44,890 bases of DNA from SZUA-229 sp964531165 (GCA_964531165.1 CAZHEA010000024.1:1-44890); one strand, 5' to 3'; counted from the stretch's first letter, positions 26,017 to 35,451 are shown. The notes: generated by a model from the letters alone, not told the origin. Made by a program: numbers and translations.

Positions 26017-26859
26017 TTAGCTATATTGTTTCTCTATCAAACTGTCTTTTTGTAATGATTTTCTAAAGCTTGACGGACACATACCAATGATACGCTGAAA
26101 TGTTGTGGTAAAATTAGATAGCTCACAATAGCCAACAGAAAAAGCAATTTGAGTCACATGAAGGTCGGTATTTTTTAATAGCCCTACGGCTTTATTAACA
26201 CGCTGTTGAATAAGAAAGTCCTGAAATGTAATGCCCTGTTCTTTTTTAAATGAGCGACTGAAATGCGACCGACTCATGCCACAACGACGAGACACATCAT
26301 CAACTGTGATTTTATGTTCAAGATGCTGGCGCACATAATCGACGGCACATGAAGTCGATTTGTTTCTGACTCCACATTTATAGGGTCGCGCAGCAGACGG
26401 TACAACTGGCATCGGCATCAAATTATTTCGCTGCTCTGTCTTATTTTTTTGCAACTTTTCCAACAAAAATTCAATACTTGAGAACAACTCCTGAAAATCC
26501 ACCGGCTTGACAAAATAATTCCATGCACGCGAGCGCAATGCCCATATAGCCAGCTCTGTAGAGTGATCGTCGGTAAACATAATGAATGGCAAAGAGGAAT
26601 ATTTAGATTTAGTACCACTTAAAATACTTAACCCATGCTGATCGGGAAGATCGAAATCGAAGAATACCAGTGTCGGCTGATAACGATCTATTGCCGCATC
26701 AATCTCTTCGTAACTGGTAATTGAGACTATCCTATATTTTTCACTCAATGTCATTTTCAGACAGTCATCAATTTTGGCAAATCTAAAATCAAATAATAAA
26801 AACACCGGTTGTTTTTTAAAATTCATATTCATCTCATTGCTATATTTATCAAAATTCAA
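26017..26859 (-). CDS. Response-regulator-like AraC-family transcription factor
   Basis: The protein has 280 residues. Residues about 15-135 form a receiver domain with probable phosphoacceptor Asp in VFFDFDLPDQHG, a Thr (MFTDD) and conserved Lys (FVKPVDF). The usual acidic Asp-Asp pair is replaced (LLFDFRF), so metal binding and phosphorylation may be impaired. Residues about 170-275 form a double helix-turn-helix AraC output (CGMSRSHFSRSFKKEQGI and VTQIAFSVGYCELSNFTTTFQRIIGMCPSSFR). No partner kinase is adjacent. Position directly upstream of the multicopper oxidase, same strand, makes that gene the likely target. Confidence 0.87.
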   Translation of the reverse strand: MNFDKYSNEMNMNFKKQPVFLLFDFRFAKIDDCLKMTLSEKYRIVSITSYEEIDAAIDRYQPTLVFFDFDLPDQHGLSILSGTKSKYSSLPFIMFTDDHSTELAIWALRSRAWNYFVKPVDFQELFSSIEFLLEKLQKNKTEQRNNLMPMPVVPSAARPYKCGVRNKSTSCAVDYVRQHLEHKITVDDVSRRCGMSRSHFSRSFKKEQGITFQDFLIQQRVNKAVGLLKNTDLHVTQIAFSVGYCELSNFTTTFQRIIGMCPSSFRKSLQKDSLIEKQYS

Positions 26860-27288
26860 AAATAGAACGCTCTATTTCAAATTGAAATATGACAACCTAG
26901 ATAATTGCGCCAGCAAATCTAAGTACCGTTTATAAACTGAGTAACTACAAAAAACCCGGGTAACACAATAAAATAAAATATCCGACAACTTACGAACACT
27001 TTATTAATATGCCACTAATAATTATTAGGTATGCAAATGAAATGATTTAAACTAAAAGGAATGAGTTTGCTAACCAACGCCAATTTATCACACATACCTG
27101 TGTTATATTTTTTATGTCCTTTTGACGATATATAACATACTAGATACTGACTAACCAGTTATAATTCTTTATCTTCAGACTTTAACAATTTAAAAACCAC
27201 TATAATCAATGCAAATAATCATAATAAAACTACCATAGCTTTTGATTTATATAGACATTCTACTTTCCGACAAACTGCTTGATTAAAA
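26860..27288. other. AT-rich intergenic region between metA and the AraC-type regulator
   Basis: This 429-bp stretch has no credible gene. Bases 26873-26889 form TATTTCAA-A-TTGAAATA, an 8-bp inverted pair with one-base spacer, 14 bp before the regulator start. It could be an operator for autoregulation. Nothing else could be supported. Confidence 0.45.
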
Positions 27289-28356
27289 TCACAGTGACAA
27301 TGGGTTTTGCGGGTCAATCCCCTCCATAAAGGCAACTTTTCTATCAGAGTGTGTCAACTGATAAGTTAACCCAACCCAGTTACTAAGCACCTCCCCAGCC
27401 GTGTCATGCCAGGTATTATCAAGATCACTAATAACTAAATGCTCAGGAAAATCCGGCCGCACATTATTGTTTTTTATTGCTAACAATAACCGCGATTTAT
27501 ACTCACGCAGAATAGCAGAAGACTTTACACCGAAATATCTATGTGGAAATGGTGGATATGTTTCGCGTTCGCCATTCGTAAACAGCATGACTTCACGTTT
27601 AAACTCCTTTAATAAAGAGATCGTGTCATACTCCGGATGCCCCTGAAAAAAAATCGTTCGAAAACCATCTTTTGAGGTTGCCAGATGCACACTATTATCA
27701 TCTTCTCCAACCGCCAATACTTTTAATTCTGCCGCTTCAAACTGACTACGACTGACATCATTCCAACGCGAATGCGGCACATCAAAACGTGTATTAATAT
27801 CGGTAATTAAAGGGTGCGTCTGATCGGTAATTTTATGCCTGAACACGCCCCATTTTTTTTGTCCCCGGGGTACACGCTTTTGTCCACATCTAAATTCCAG
27901 CACTGCATGAGTTGCCAGGCAGGAACAAAGCGTTGACGTCACATTTTCATAGGCCCAGTCTGCTACTTCAATTAGCGGCTTCCAGAAAGGCTGATTAGAC
28001 AGATCAGCGCCAATAACATTTGCCCCGGTAATAATAAGCGCATCCAGCCCCTGCTCTTTTATCTGTTCAAAAGTTTCGTAATATTGATTAATATGCAGCT
28101 GTGCATTTTCACTACGTGGCAATTCGCTTAACGTAAACGGGTGTACATAAATTTGCGCAATTGGGCTGCTTTCACCAATTAATCTGAAAAACTGCCGCTC
28201 AGTTGCTGCGAGTGCGGCATCCGGCATCATATTCAGCAGGCCAATATGCAATTCACGAATATCCTGTTGACTGGCAGTGTCCGGTGTTAGTACTTTTACA
28301 CCCTCATCACGTAAACGTTTGAAAGAGGGCAACAGGTTGTGGGCAACGATTGGCAT
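27289..28356 (-). CDS. metA: Homoserine O-succinyl/acetyltransferase family protein
   Basis: This 355-residue protein belongs to the MetA (HTS) family of methionine biosynthesis. It has the LNMMPDAALAATERQFFRL segment near residue 41, a nucleophile-type Cys in TLCSCLATHAVLEF (about residue 145) and the His/Glu pair in FQGHPEYD. It is about 45 residues longer than E. coli MetA. Residues around the acyl-donor-selecting position (TGANVIGADL) differ from the E. coli pattern, so acetyl or succinyl preference is left open. It is probably monocistronic or co-transcribed with the ATPase gene upstream (97 bp away). Confidence 0.85.
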   Translation of the reverse strand: MPIVAHNLLPSFKRLRDEGVKVLTPDTASQQDIRELHIGLLNMMPDAALAATERQFFRLIGESSPIAQIYVHPFTLSELPRSENAQLHINQYYETFEQIKEQGLDALIITGANVIGADLSNQPFWKPLIEVADWAYENVTSTLCSCLATHAVLEFRCGQKRVPRGQKKWGVFRHKITDQTHPLITDINTRFDVPHSRWNDVSRSQFEAAELKVLAVGEDDNSVHLATSKDGFRTIFFQGHPEYDTISLLKEFKREVMLFTNGERETYPPFPHRYFGVKSSAILREYKSRLLLAIKNNNVRPDFPEHLVISDLDNTWHDTAGEVLSNWVGLTYQLTHSDRKVAFMEGIDPQNPLSL

Positions 28357-28452
28357 TTAGTTTTATCTACTCGTGTCAAATTCTATATTTTAAAATTAAT
28401 TATAATTACATCATTAGCTAAAGCGGTGTTTAACTTTTATCAAGTTCAAAAA

Positions 28453-29298
28453 CTAAGCACTTCTTTGAATTGCCATTTCCAGTAACTTTAAAAAATCTTT
28501 TTCATTTTTAACTTTAGCAACTTCTTCCGATGTTACGGTATAACCCTGTTGAGCTATTTCTTCATATCGGGGAATACGTGAATGAAACAACCGTGGAAAA
28601 ACCCAACGGGTAAACTCATCCGGATCCATTTGTGCGGCATACTCTAAATTATTTTCTTTTAAATAAATCGCCAGCTGTTCCTGTAAAAATGCTGCACGAT
28701 AATACAGTGGTTTGGGTGCACTCTGCGCACGCGCAATAAGTTTCTCTTCTTCCTGTTTATTTGTAACCTGTATATAAAGCATCAAAGTGTGCTCCGCCAG
28801 CGTTTCAATCACACCCGGCTCATCCAGCTCACACAAACTACCACCGACATCATTGATAAAGTGGTCATATCCATAAATGCTCTGTGCTTTTTCAATAAAA
28901 TCCGGCACATCATACATAGTTGATATTTCAGCTTTGCGATACAGCTCCTGATGTTTTACAAAATCATCAAGTTCCACACCACCCAACTGCGGATTTCCCA
29001 GTTTACCGACAAAGCTCAGCACCGGACCAAGATCATGCACTTTGATATTATTGCGAATATAAATCCAGTCATTACGTAACAGCTCATTCAAAAAAGGCAC
29101 CTGCATCGCCTGCTGCTTAATCATATCCAGAATAGGCTCATCCAGATAACGTGTACCGATCCGATAATCACCGGAAAAATGGAACCACTGACTATCCCGT
29201 AACATACTAGATAAATAGGTCTTACCTACCCCGGACATACCCAACAGGGTCACTTTCTTATTTTCCCAGGCCCGAAATTCCTCAACAGTGAACTTCAC
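28453..29298 (-). CDS. P-loop ATPase of unknown function
   Basis: The protein has 281 residues. A Walker A motif lies at residues about 19-27 (GMSGVGKTY). Downstream are an INDVGGSLCELDEPG segment, possibly carrying catalytic acidic residues, and a conserved-looking C-terminus. The start is GTG 29298 with a strong GGAGAG ribosome site; no ATG fits better. No membrane segment or other domain is recognised. Similar stand-alone ATPases or kinases are often annotated only as ATPase. Function is unknown. Confidence 0.7.
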   Translation of the reverse strand: MKFTVEEFRAWENKKVTLLGMSGVGKTYLSSMLRDSQWFHFSGDYRIGTRYLDEPILDMIKQQAMQVPFLNELLRNDWIYIRNNIKVHDLGPVLSFVGKLGNPQLGGVELDDFVKHQELYRKAEISTMYDVPDFIEKAQSIYGYDHFINDVGGSLCELDEPGVIETLAEHTLMLYIQVTNKQEEEKLIARAQSAPKPLYYRAAFLQEQLAIYLKENNLEYAAQMDPDEFTRWVFPRLFHSRIPRYEEIAQQGYTVTSEEVAKVKNEKDFLKLLEMAIQRSA

Positions 29299-29430
29299 TT
29301 AACTCTCTCCAGATTTAAATTTTATTGGCTACACCATAACAGGTGCTGTCATCATTACTACTACTAAATTGTACCTGTTTATCATTAATTATCAGAGTAA
29401 TCAATCAATTACAAAGCTTTACATAAAACC

Positions 29431-29460
29431 ATTAATATATTAGCTCTTTCTAATATATTA
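29431..29460. promoter_or_regulatory. Perfect 12-bp inverted repeat upstream of the secreted repeat protein
   Basis: TTAATATATTAG (29431-29442) and CTAATATATTAA (29449-29460) are separated by six bases, 44 bp before ATG 29505. A dimeric regulator site is plausible, as is a simple AT-rich promoter palindrome. Confidence 0.45.
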
Positions 29461-29504
29461 ATGTAATATTCTGCTCTCTAATCATTCAAAGAACAGGGAT
29501 TAAC

Positions 29505-30071
29505 ATGATAAAACAAACTCGATTGGCTACATTGGGTATTATTTTACTATCATCAAGTATTGTTTTCACCGCTTCTACACATAGTGCGCGGGCACTGATT
29601 CTAGATACCTTCGAAACACTGGTACTGACTTCACTGGATACCATAGAAAATCTGATTCTAAATTTATCCAATGACATTGGGGTGATGGCCGACCGTATAT
29701 TACTTATGTCAGATGACATCGGTGAAATGGCTGATCGTATCGTACATACCGAAGAGCTTATTATCGCCGGATTTTCTGAAACGGGTATTTCCAGCCTGAT
29801 TCTTAGCCCGGCAGAAGGAACACAGGTCAGCGCATCAACGCCGATTGATATTAGCCTGTCGAGCGCTGCACCTGACTATCTGCTGTATATTTCAAACCAT
29901 GCAGATATGTCCGGCGCAACCAATGCACTGGTTCTTAATAATGACACCTCGACTGCCTGGAGTCGAGTCGCAGACTTTGCAACCGGTGATAAGTTATACA
30001 TTGCTATCAGGACAGCAGGAGAAAACAGCAGTAGTGATTTTTCCAATACCGTTATGTTAAACCTTCAATAA
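29505..30071 (+). CDS. Small exported protein with 14-residue amphipathic repeat
   Basis: The protein has 188 residues. Residues 1-29 form a signal peptide (ending HSARA). Residues about 35-85 are a helical segment with two consecutive 14-residue units, SNDIGVMADRILLM and SDDIGEMADRIVHT, a pattern suited to a coiled coil or membrane-surface helix. Residues about 95-188 look like a beta-sandwich (ILSPAEGTQVSASTPIDISL...) ending in SNTVMLNLQ. AGGG about 8 bases before ATG supports the start. The function is unknown. Confidence 0.65.
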   Translation: MIKQTRLATLGIILLSSSIVFTASTHSARALILDTFETLVLTSLDTIENLILNLSNDIGVMADRILLMSDDIGEMADRIVHTEELIIAGFSETGISSLILSPAEGTQVSASTPIDISLSSAAPDYLLYISNHADMSGATNALVLNNDTSTAWSRVADFATGDKLYIAIRTAGENSSSDFSNTVMLNLQ

Positions 30072-30099
30072 CACTAGCCGCGCCAATATTTGCGAGCAT

Positions 30100-30117
30100 C
30101 ATCCCCGCAAGGGGGTG
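30100..30117. terminator. Candidate hairpin between convergent genes
   Basis: CATCCCC-GCAA-GGGGGTG forms a 7-bp stem (one G-T pair) with a GNRA-type loop in the 62-bp space between two convergent genes. No clear T-run follows in either direction. Confidence 0.35.
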
Positions 30118-30133
30118 CATCATAGATACGTGC

Positions 30134-31378
30134 TTAGAACGGGTGCCCGTACATTAACCAGATAGCCGTGTCTTCATCCGACCAGGCAATATCCAGCCTG
30201 CCAATATCATTATTAGCCATAATTCGAAAGCTAACGCCAATATCTGACTTCATTGAACTGTGTAATTCCTTAAAGTCCCAGTCAGGTGCAACCCGGCCAA
30301 TTTCATAAAATACCGCAATCTCCCACCATTCCAGATTCGCGAACTCCAGAAAACTGATATTACGAATGAAATCTGAATGTGGAATAGTCCGAAACTCAGC
30401 CGAATAATAAATCGCACTATTATCATGAAAACGCTCAATCGGATAGGCCCTCAGGCGATAAAGCCCTCCCAGAGTTGCGCCGAAATAATGTGGAGCCGGC
30501 GTGTCACTCAATGTCTGTGCGGTCCACACATTAAGAGCAATCACCTGTTGTTCGGTAAGCGGGCCTTTGGGTAATTTGAAATATGTACTGTATTCAAACT
30601 CAGCTGCACTCCATTGCTGGTTATCTCCAAAGCCCGGATCATATTTAATACTGACATCCAGTACACTGCCAATACTCGGATTGACAGGAAAATCGGTATT
30701 ATCATATTTTAACGAAACACCAACACCGGTAGTAGAAAGAGGAAACGCCGTATCCACATCATAATTTCTGTTGTGATGAAAGAAACTGGTTTGAAGATAG
30801 GTCCGACCGGATTTAAACGGATTAAAAATTTCACCGCCATTAGCCCCTCCGACCAGCAAACCGTCACTTAAAGTATAAGTATTAATCGGATTTGATTTCG
30901 CATTTCCAATATCAAATACATATTTAAAATCCACTTCCAACCAGTTTGAAAAACCTTCTGCTTCAAAAAAATCAGCCGGATCAGAATCATTACTGCCTGC
31001 CGGTGGCGAATCGCCAGATGGCCCAGTGTTTAAATATGCTCTTTGTTGAGGAAACTCACCCAGCCCCAGACTCACATCCATAAAAAGATGCGGGCTCTGA
31101 GAAAACTGATAGTTGTTAAAAAACACATAAACCGCAGCCGCCCCTTCGTTACTCACCAAAGCCGTTGCGATTAAACTATTCTGCTCCTGTGGCAAACCAC
31201 TAATACCACCGGCTACACCTACTACAAACCCCATCGCCTCAGATGCAAAACCATATGGCAACACATAAGGCTCAGGTTCATTATCTTTAAGACCCAACTC
31301 GCGCACAATAATATCAGCAACCGCTATATTGGAAATAAAAAATAATGAAAAAAACTGCAGGCTAAATCGTTTTTTCAT
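30134..31378 (-). CDS. Outer membrane beta-barrel protein, BamA/surface-antigen-like without POTRA
   Basis: This 414-residue protein has a signal peptide (residues 1-21, cleavage after VA-D). The body has alternating hydrophobic strands, a YRLRAYPIERFHDN segment resembling the loop-6 motif of Omp85 proteins, and a C-terminal Phe (MYGHPF). No POTRA domain precedes the barrel, as in patatin-lacking Omp85 relatives of unknown function. It starts 10 bp after the HD-GYP gene stop and is probably co-transcribed with it. Confidence 0.75.
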   Translation of the reverse strand: MKKRFSLQFFSLFFISNIAVADIIVRELGLKDNEPEPYVLPYGFASEAMGFVVGVAGGISGLPQEQNSLIATALVSNEGAAAVYVFFNNYQFSQSPHLFMDVSLGLGEFPQQRAYLNTGPSGDSPPAGSNDSDPADFFEAEGFSNWLEVDFKYVFDIGNAKSNPINTYTLSDGLLVGGANGGEIFNPFKSGRTYLQTSFFHHNRNYDVDTAFPLSTTGVGVSLKYDNTDFPVNPSIGSVLDVSIKYDPGFGDNQQWSAAEFEYSTYFKLPKGPLTEQQVIALNVWTAQTLSDTPAPHYFGATLGGLYRLRAYPIERFHDNSAIYYSAEFRTIPHSDFIRNISFLEFANLEWWEIAVFYEIGRVAPDWDFKELHSSMKSDIGVSFRIMANNDIGRLDIAWSDEDTAIWLMYGHPF

Positions 31379-31387
31379 TATTTTATT

Positions 31388-34309
31388 TTAAACACGGGAT
31401 GATAAATACAAATTAATATCAACATGATCAATTTGATCTGCATCCAGAAATTTTTCAGCATACTTCAGGTATACACCTGCCTCCAGAAACAGATCAAATA
31501 AATCGCTATCAATATGTTTATCTTTCGACATAAATGACATTATCCGCAATGATTCACTCAGTGTCTTGGCTTTTTTATACGGCCGAGCTGATGCGGTTAA
31601 TGCATCAAAAATATCAGCAATCGCCATCATTCTTGCGGTTAAGGGCATATCCTCTTTCGTTAAACGTTTAGGATAACCTGTTCCATCCATCGATTCATGA
31701 TGACAACCCGCAATCACCGGTACGTTTTTTAAATAAGATGGATACGGTAGTTCCTCTAGCATTTTTATCGTTTGCACCATATGGCCATTAATAATATAGC
31801 GTTCTTCTGCTGATAGCGTGCCACGCTTAATCGACAGATTATACAGCTCCCCGCGATTAAACTTATACTCGGGTACATCAAGCTTAAAGCCCCACTGATT
31901 ATCTAAGGGCATTAAATCCGCTTGCTGTCGATCGATGATATGTTCCACATTATCTGATAATAATTTCTCTTCCACCGGCAAACTTTGACTGGCTGCTTTG
32001 TGCATACGCTTATTTTCCTCCCATGATACACCCAGGTGTTTATCCAGTGTCCGGCTCCATCGCCTGTCAGCAATCTGGTTTAAGCGCTGTATTTTTTCAT
32101 CCTCCATAAATTCACCACCTTGATTACAGCTAGCGACAAATGTAAAATCATCATTCAGTTCTTTAATCTTAACTTCATATTCCTGTTTTAATGAAACCTT
32201 ATCACCACCGTTTCCCAGTGCTTTTAAGTATTCAATTTCAGCATCACGCTTTAATACTTCAAAGCGAGTTCGTACTTCATGAATACGATCGTAGATCGTT
32301 TCCAGCTTGGTTGATTTATCGACAACATATTCCGGCGTTGTGACTTTACCGCAATCGTGCAGCCAGCTGGCAATATGAATTTCCTGCCATTGATCGTCAT
32401 TTAACTGATAGTCTGAAAATATTTTCTCACTGGAATCACAGGCGGCCTGTGCAAGCATTTCAGTAATTTCAGGCACCCGTTCACAATGCCCCCCGGTATA
32501 GGGAGACTTGGCATCTATCGCTCCCGCAATTAAGCGGATAAACGCATCAAATAAGTCCTCCTGCATTTTCAATAAATATTTACTTTCCAACGACACCGCT
32601 GCAAATTCAGAAAACGCCTGAATAAATGACAGAGACTGCTGCTGATTTTTATCGCCAATTCGGTTATCTGACAAATAAGCCAGAACAATCATACCCATAA
32701 ATTCACACTGTCGATTGCGTAATGGCAATAAAACCAGATGCAAATTTTCATCTTTGAGTTTATCCGCGAGTGCTGACCAATGCTTATCCTGCTTTGCATC
32801 CTGATACAGGTACTTACAATCAATAGAATTAATTATCTTTGAAATCCCATTATTATCGGTCAGTGAAAAATCGGGCAAACACTCACTTGAAACTTTTGAA
32901 TTCGTTTTAAGCTTCAGTGTATTTGGCTTTAAAGCACCATTACTATCATCCACTAAATAAGTAGCCACCGCATCTGCCTGACCTGCATCAAGTGTTTCAA
33001 TGGTGATTTTTTCCAGCAAAGAATCAAAGTTTTTTTCATGTGCGAGTGAATTTATCAAGCTCATAAATCGGCTTAGACTTGATTTCATTAATGCCTGAGC
33101 ATTCGCCAGATCATCAACTTCTTCAATTCGCGTTATCGTCTGAGGTGACTCAGAAAAATTAAAATTCATTATTTCTTTGGCATCAATCGCCAGTTGATGC
33201 ATAGCTGCAGAAATACGTTTAGAGATGAACCAGATAACCGGCAATGTCATTAAAATAATCACCAGTAGCAAATACAATGAATTAAGCGCAATGCTAATCG
33301 CATCTTTAAGCAACTCTTTAACCGGCGTAAACATAAACAGATAAAGATGATCCCCGCCTAATTTACCGATTTTTTTAACTGCACCTTGCCAGGGCGCACC
33401 ATCAACATTAAAAATTAATGTCTGTTCGTTAAATGCATGATCAGTAAAAAAACTTTTCACAACATGACTGTTTAATTCAGATAATGATTTAAGGGTAATA
33501 TCCCCTCCGGCATTTTTAATTAAGCTTTCATTCACATTAGAGCTAGCGACCACATGTCCTTTAGATGTAATTAAATACAACTCCGATAAATCTGTCATTC
33601 TGGAACGTTGCAGACCTGTAGATATATCATCCAGAGTAATATCAGTTGCGACCACTGTTTTAGAATGCTGCATTTTCATGGTAACTGTGGTACCGACTTT
33701 TTGCATAAAATAGAAGTAATAGGGTGCTATCGCTTGCGGTTTGTCTGTAGCCTGTATAAACCACGGACGGGTTCGCGGATCATAATCACTGTTTACTGGT
33801 GTAACACTATGCAACTTATGCAGATGCCTATCCAGATATAATCTGTCCAGTTGCGATTTACCTACCTCAGAAAAAGACAGATTATCCACCACCATCGCCG
33901 CTTTTTCCGGAGCATTAAATTTTTCTCTTAATTCCCGGGTGTTAAGCTTTCTAACAATAAAGTAATCACCATCTTCATAGCCCAGTTGTATGGCGGTAAT
34001 AGAAGCCTCAGTATATAGCGCTGCGGATATTGAACCGATATATTTTAAGCGTTGTTTAAATGTTTTACTGGCGGATAATGAAGAATGTGAAAGCATTGCC
34101 AGCGAGTTGTGTACCGGACTATATGTTTTACGATAGTTAAGAACAATTTCTTTAGACGCTCTGTCATATATTTCATCCGAGGCGGATAACAGTAGCTTTG
34201 TGTTTTGTATATAGTTAAGCGTTCCTACCAGACCGCCGACACTTAGAATAAGAACGGCAAATAAGCTTGTGAGTATAAGTTGTAGTGAATACTTTTTGGT
34301 TTTTTTCAT
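31388..34309 (-). CDS. Membrane Cache-GAF-HD-GYP sensor, putative cyclic-di-GMP phosphodiesterase
   Basis: The protein has 973 residues. A first membrane helix (about 10-30), an extracytoplasmic double-Cache-like sensor (about 35-325), a second helix (about 330-355) and a HAMP-like linker come first. A GAF-like domain follows (about 410-585). The HD-GYP catalytic part has the HD pair in WLHDCGK (about residue 651) and HHESMDGTGYP (about residue 873). The catalytic residues are intact, so c-di-GMP hydrolysis is likely. About 160 extra, largely helical residues lie between the HD and GYP motifs compared with a minimal HD-GYP domain. It lies 76 bp after napC on the same strand, so a link to nitrate respiration is possible but unproven. 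Confidence 0.87.
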   Translation of the reverse strand: MKKTKKYSLQLILTSLFAVLILSVGGLVGTLNYIQNTKLLLSASDEIYDRASKEIVLNYRKTYSPVHNSLAMLSHSSLSASKTFKQRLKYIGSISAALYTEASITAIQLGYEDGDYFIVRKLNTRELREKFNAPEKAAMVVDNLSFSEVGKSQLDRLYLDRHLHKLHSVTPVNSDYDPRTRPWFIQATDKPQAIAPYYFYFMQKVGTTVTMKMQHSKTVVATDITLDDISTGLQRSRMTDLSELYLITSKGHVVASSNVNESLIKNAGGDITLKSLSELNSHVVKSFFTDHAFNEQTLIFNVDGAPWQGAVKKIGKLGGDHLYLFMFTPVKELLKDAISIALNSLYLLLVIILMTLPVIWFISKRISAAMHQLAIDAKEIMNFNFSESPQTITRIEEVDDLANAQALMKSSLSRFMSLINSLAHEKNFDSLLEKITIETLDAGQADAVATYLVDDSNGALKPNTLKLKTNSKVSSECLPDFSLTDNNGISKIINSIDCKYLYQDAKQDKHWSALADKLKDENLHLVLLPLRNRQCEFMGMIVLAYLSDNRIGDKNQQQSLSFIQAFSEFAAVSLESKYLLKMQEDLFDAFIRLIAGAIDAKSPYTGGHCERVPEITEMLAQAACDSSEKIFSDYQLNDDQWQEIHIASWLHDCGKVTTPEYVVDKSTKLETIYDRIHEVRTRFEVLKRDAEIEYLKALGNGGDKVSLKQEYEVKIKELNDDFTFVASCNQGGEFMEDEKIQRLNQIADRRWSRTLDKHLGVSWEENKRMHKAASQSLPVEEKLLSDNVEHIIDRQQADLMPLDNQWGFKLDVPEYKFNRGELYNLSIKRGTLSAEERYIINGHMVQTIKMLEELPYPSYLKNVPVIAGCHHESMDGTGYPKRLTKEDMPLTARMMAIADIFDALTASARPYKKAKTLSESLRIMSFMSKDKHIDSDLFDLFLEAGVYLKYAEKFLDADQIDHVDINLYLSSRV

Positions 34310-34384
34310 CTGTATCAGTTCTAAAAATAGCAGATTCTAATTGTACATCAGAAACCGCTATCTGTAGAACTGATTAAAACTTAA

Positions 34385-34984
34385 TCAATGCCCAGCATTT
34401 CCAGTCACTGCACTCGGGTCTACTTCATATAAAGCAGGTAATGAATGAGCGATACCTTTATGACAGTCAATACAGGTCTGACCGCTCTCCAGCCCCTTAC
34501 TATGATTAGACACAGCGCGGCGTTGTTGCTCGGCAAAATCCATAGATTCATAGTTATGACAGTTACGACATTCACGTGAGTCTGTTTTTTTCATAGAGCG
34601 CCAGACATTACGTGCTAACTCCAGACGCTTCTCTTCAAACTTTTCAGGCGTATCAATGGTGCCCAGTGCTTTATGTAACAGCTCGTTACTGGCCTGAACC
34701 TTGCGCACCATTTTATGAATCCATGGTTTCGGCACATGACAGTCCGGGCAAGTTGCCCGCACCCCGGTGCGGTTAGAATAATGAATAGTTTCTTTATATT
34801 CCTGATACACATTTTCTTTCATTTCATGACAACCAATACAAAAGCCTTCAGTATTTGTCGCCTCCATTGCGGTATTGAACCCACCCCAGAAAATAACACC
34901 CGCGACAAATCCGGCAACAATCAAACTCCCTAATGTTGCCGTACTCGGGCTTCTCAATTTTTTTATCAATGACTTAATATTCAT
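34385..34984 (-). CDS. napC: NapC, tetraheme quinol dehydrogenase of periplasmic nitrate reduction
   Basis: The protein has 199 residues. A single N-terminal membrane anchor (about 18-38) is followed by four haem motifs: CIGCH, CPDCH, CRNCH and CIDCH. NapC/NirT proteins take electrons from quinol and pass them to NapB/NapA. It is the last gene of the nap operon, 17 bp after napB. Confidence 0.94.
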   Translation of the reverse strand: MNIKSLIKKLRSPSTATLGSLIVAGFVAGVIFWGGFNTAMEATNTEGFCIGCHEMKENVYQEYKETIHYSNRTGVRATCPDCHVPKPWIHKMVRKVQASNELLHKALGTIDTPEKFEEKRLELARNVWRSMKKTDSRECRNCHNYESMDFAEQQRRAVSNHSKGLESGQTCIDCHKGIAHSLPALYEVDPSAVTGNAGH

Positions 34985-35001
34985 TGCTACACCCTTAAAT
35001 T

Positions 35002-35451
35002 CTAGTGAATGACATTAACTGACTGAAATGAATTTCCCACCAGCGGTTTTGCATTTACCTGTGGTACATGACACTGGTTACAGAAATATCTGCGCGGTGC
35101 AACATTTGACATCGCCTCGCCATCCCGCCCTGTGAAATGCGTTTGTGAAATTTTCGTTGCCCCTGATTTCTGGTAGTTTGCCCAGCTATGGCAGGTTAAA
35201 CATTTATTAAATTTCAAGTTAATTTTATAGCCTTTTATCTTATGCGGAATGAGCGGTGGCTGTTGCACATACTCACGAGTGATCGGGGCCTGATCACTGA
35301 TATTGCGCTTTATCACCACTTCATTTGATGACGCTTCAATATCCGATGAACCACGTAATGAATTAACTTCACCTGGTCCTGCTATTACGCCAGTTGACAC
35401 TAGCACTGATGAACCCACCAGTATTAACCCTGCTAAAATTGAATTTTTCAT
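35002..35451 (-). CDS. napB: NapB, diheme cytochrome c subunit of nitrate reductase
   Basis: The protein has 149 residues with a signal peptide (cleavage near VIA-GP). Two haem motifs (CLTCH and CNQCH) and the segment ITREYVQQPPLIPH are typical of NapB, the small electron-transfer partner of NapA. It lies between napH and napC. Confidence 0.94.
   Translation of the reverse strand: MKNSILAGLILVGSSVLVSTGVIAGPGEVNSLRGSSDIEASSNEVVIKRNISDQAPITREYVQQPPLIPHKIKGYKINLKFNKCLTCHSWANYQKSGATKISQTHFTGRDGEAMSNVAPRRYFCNQCHVPQVNAKPLVGNSFQSVNVIH

Noticed and set aside
27279..27292. FNR-like sequence TTGAT-TAAA-ATCAC at the 3' end of metA
   Set aside because: It matches 9 of 10 bases but overlaps the metA stop codon and is about 425 bp from the next gene start. 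A chance match in AT-rich DNA is more likely.
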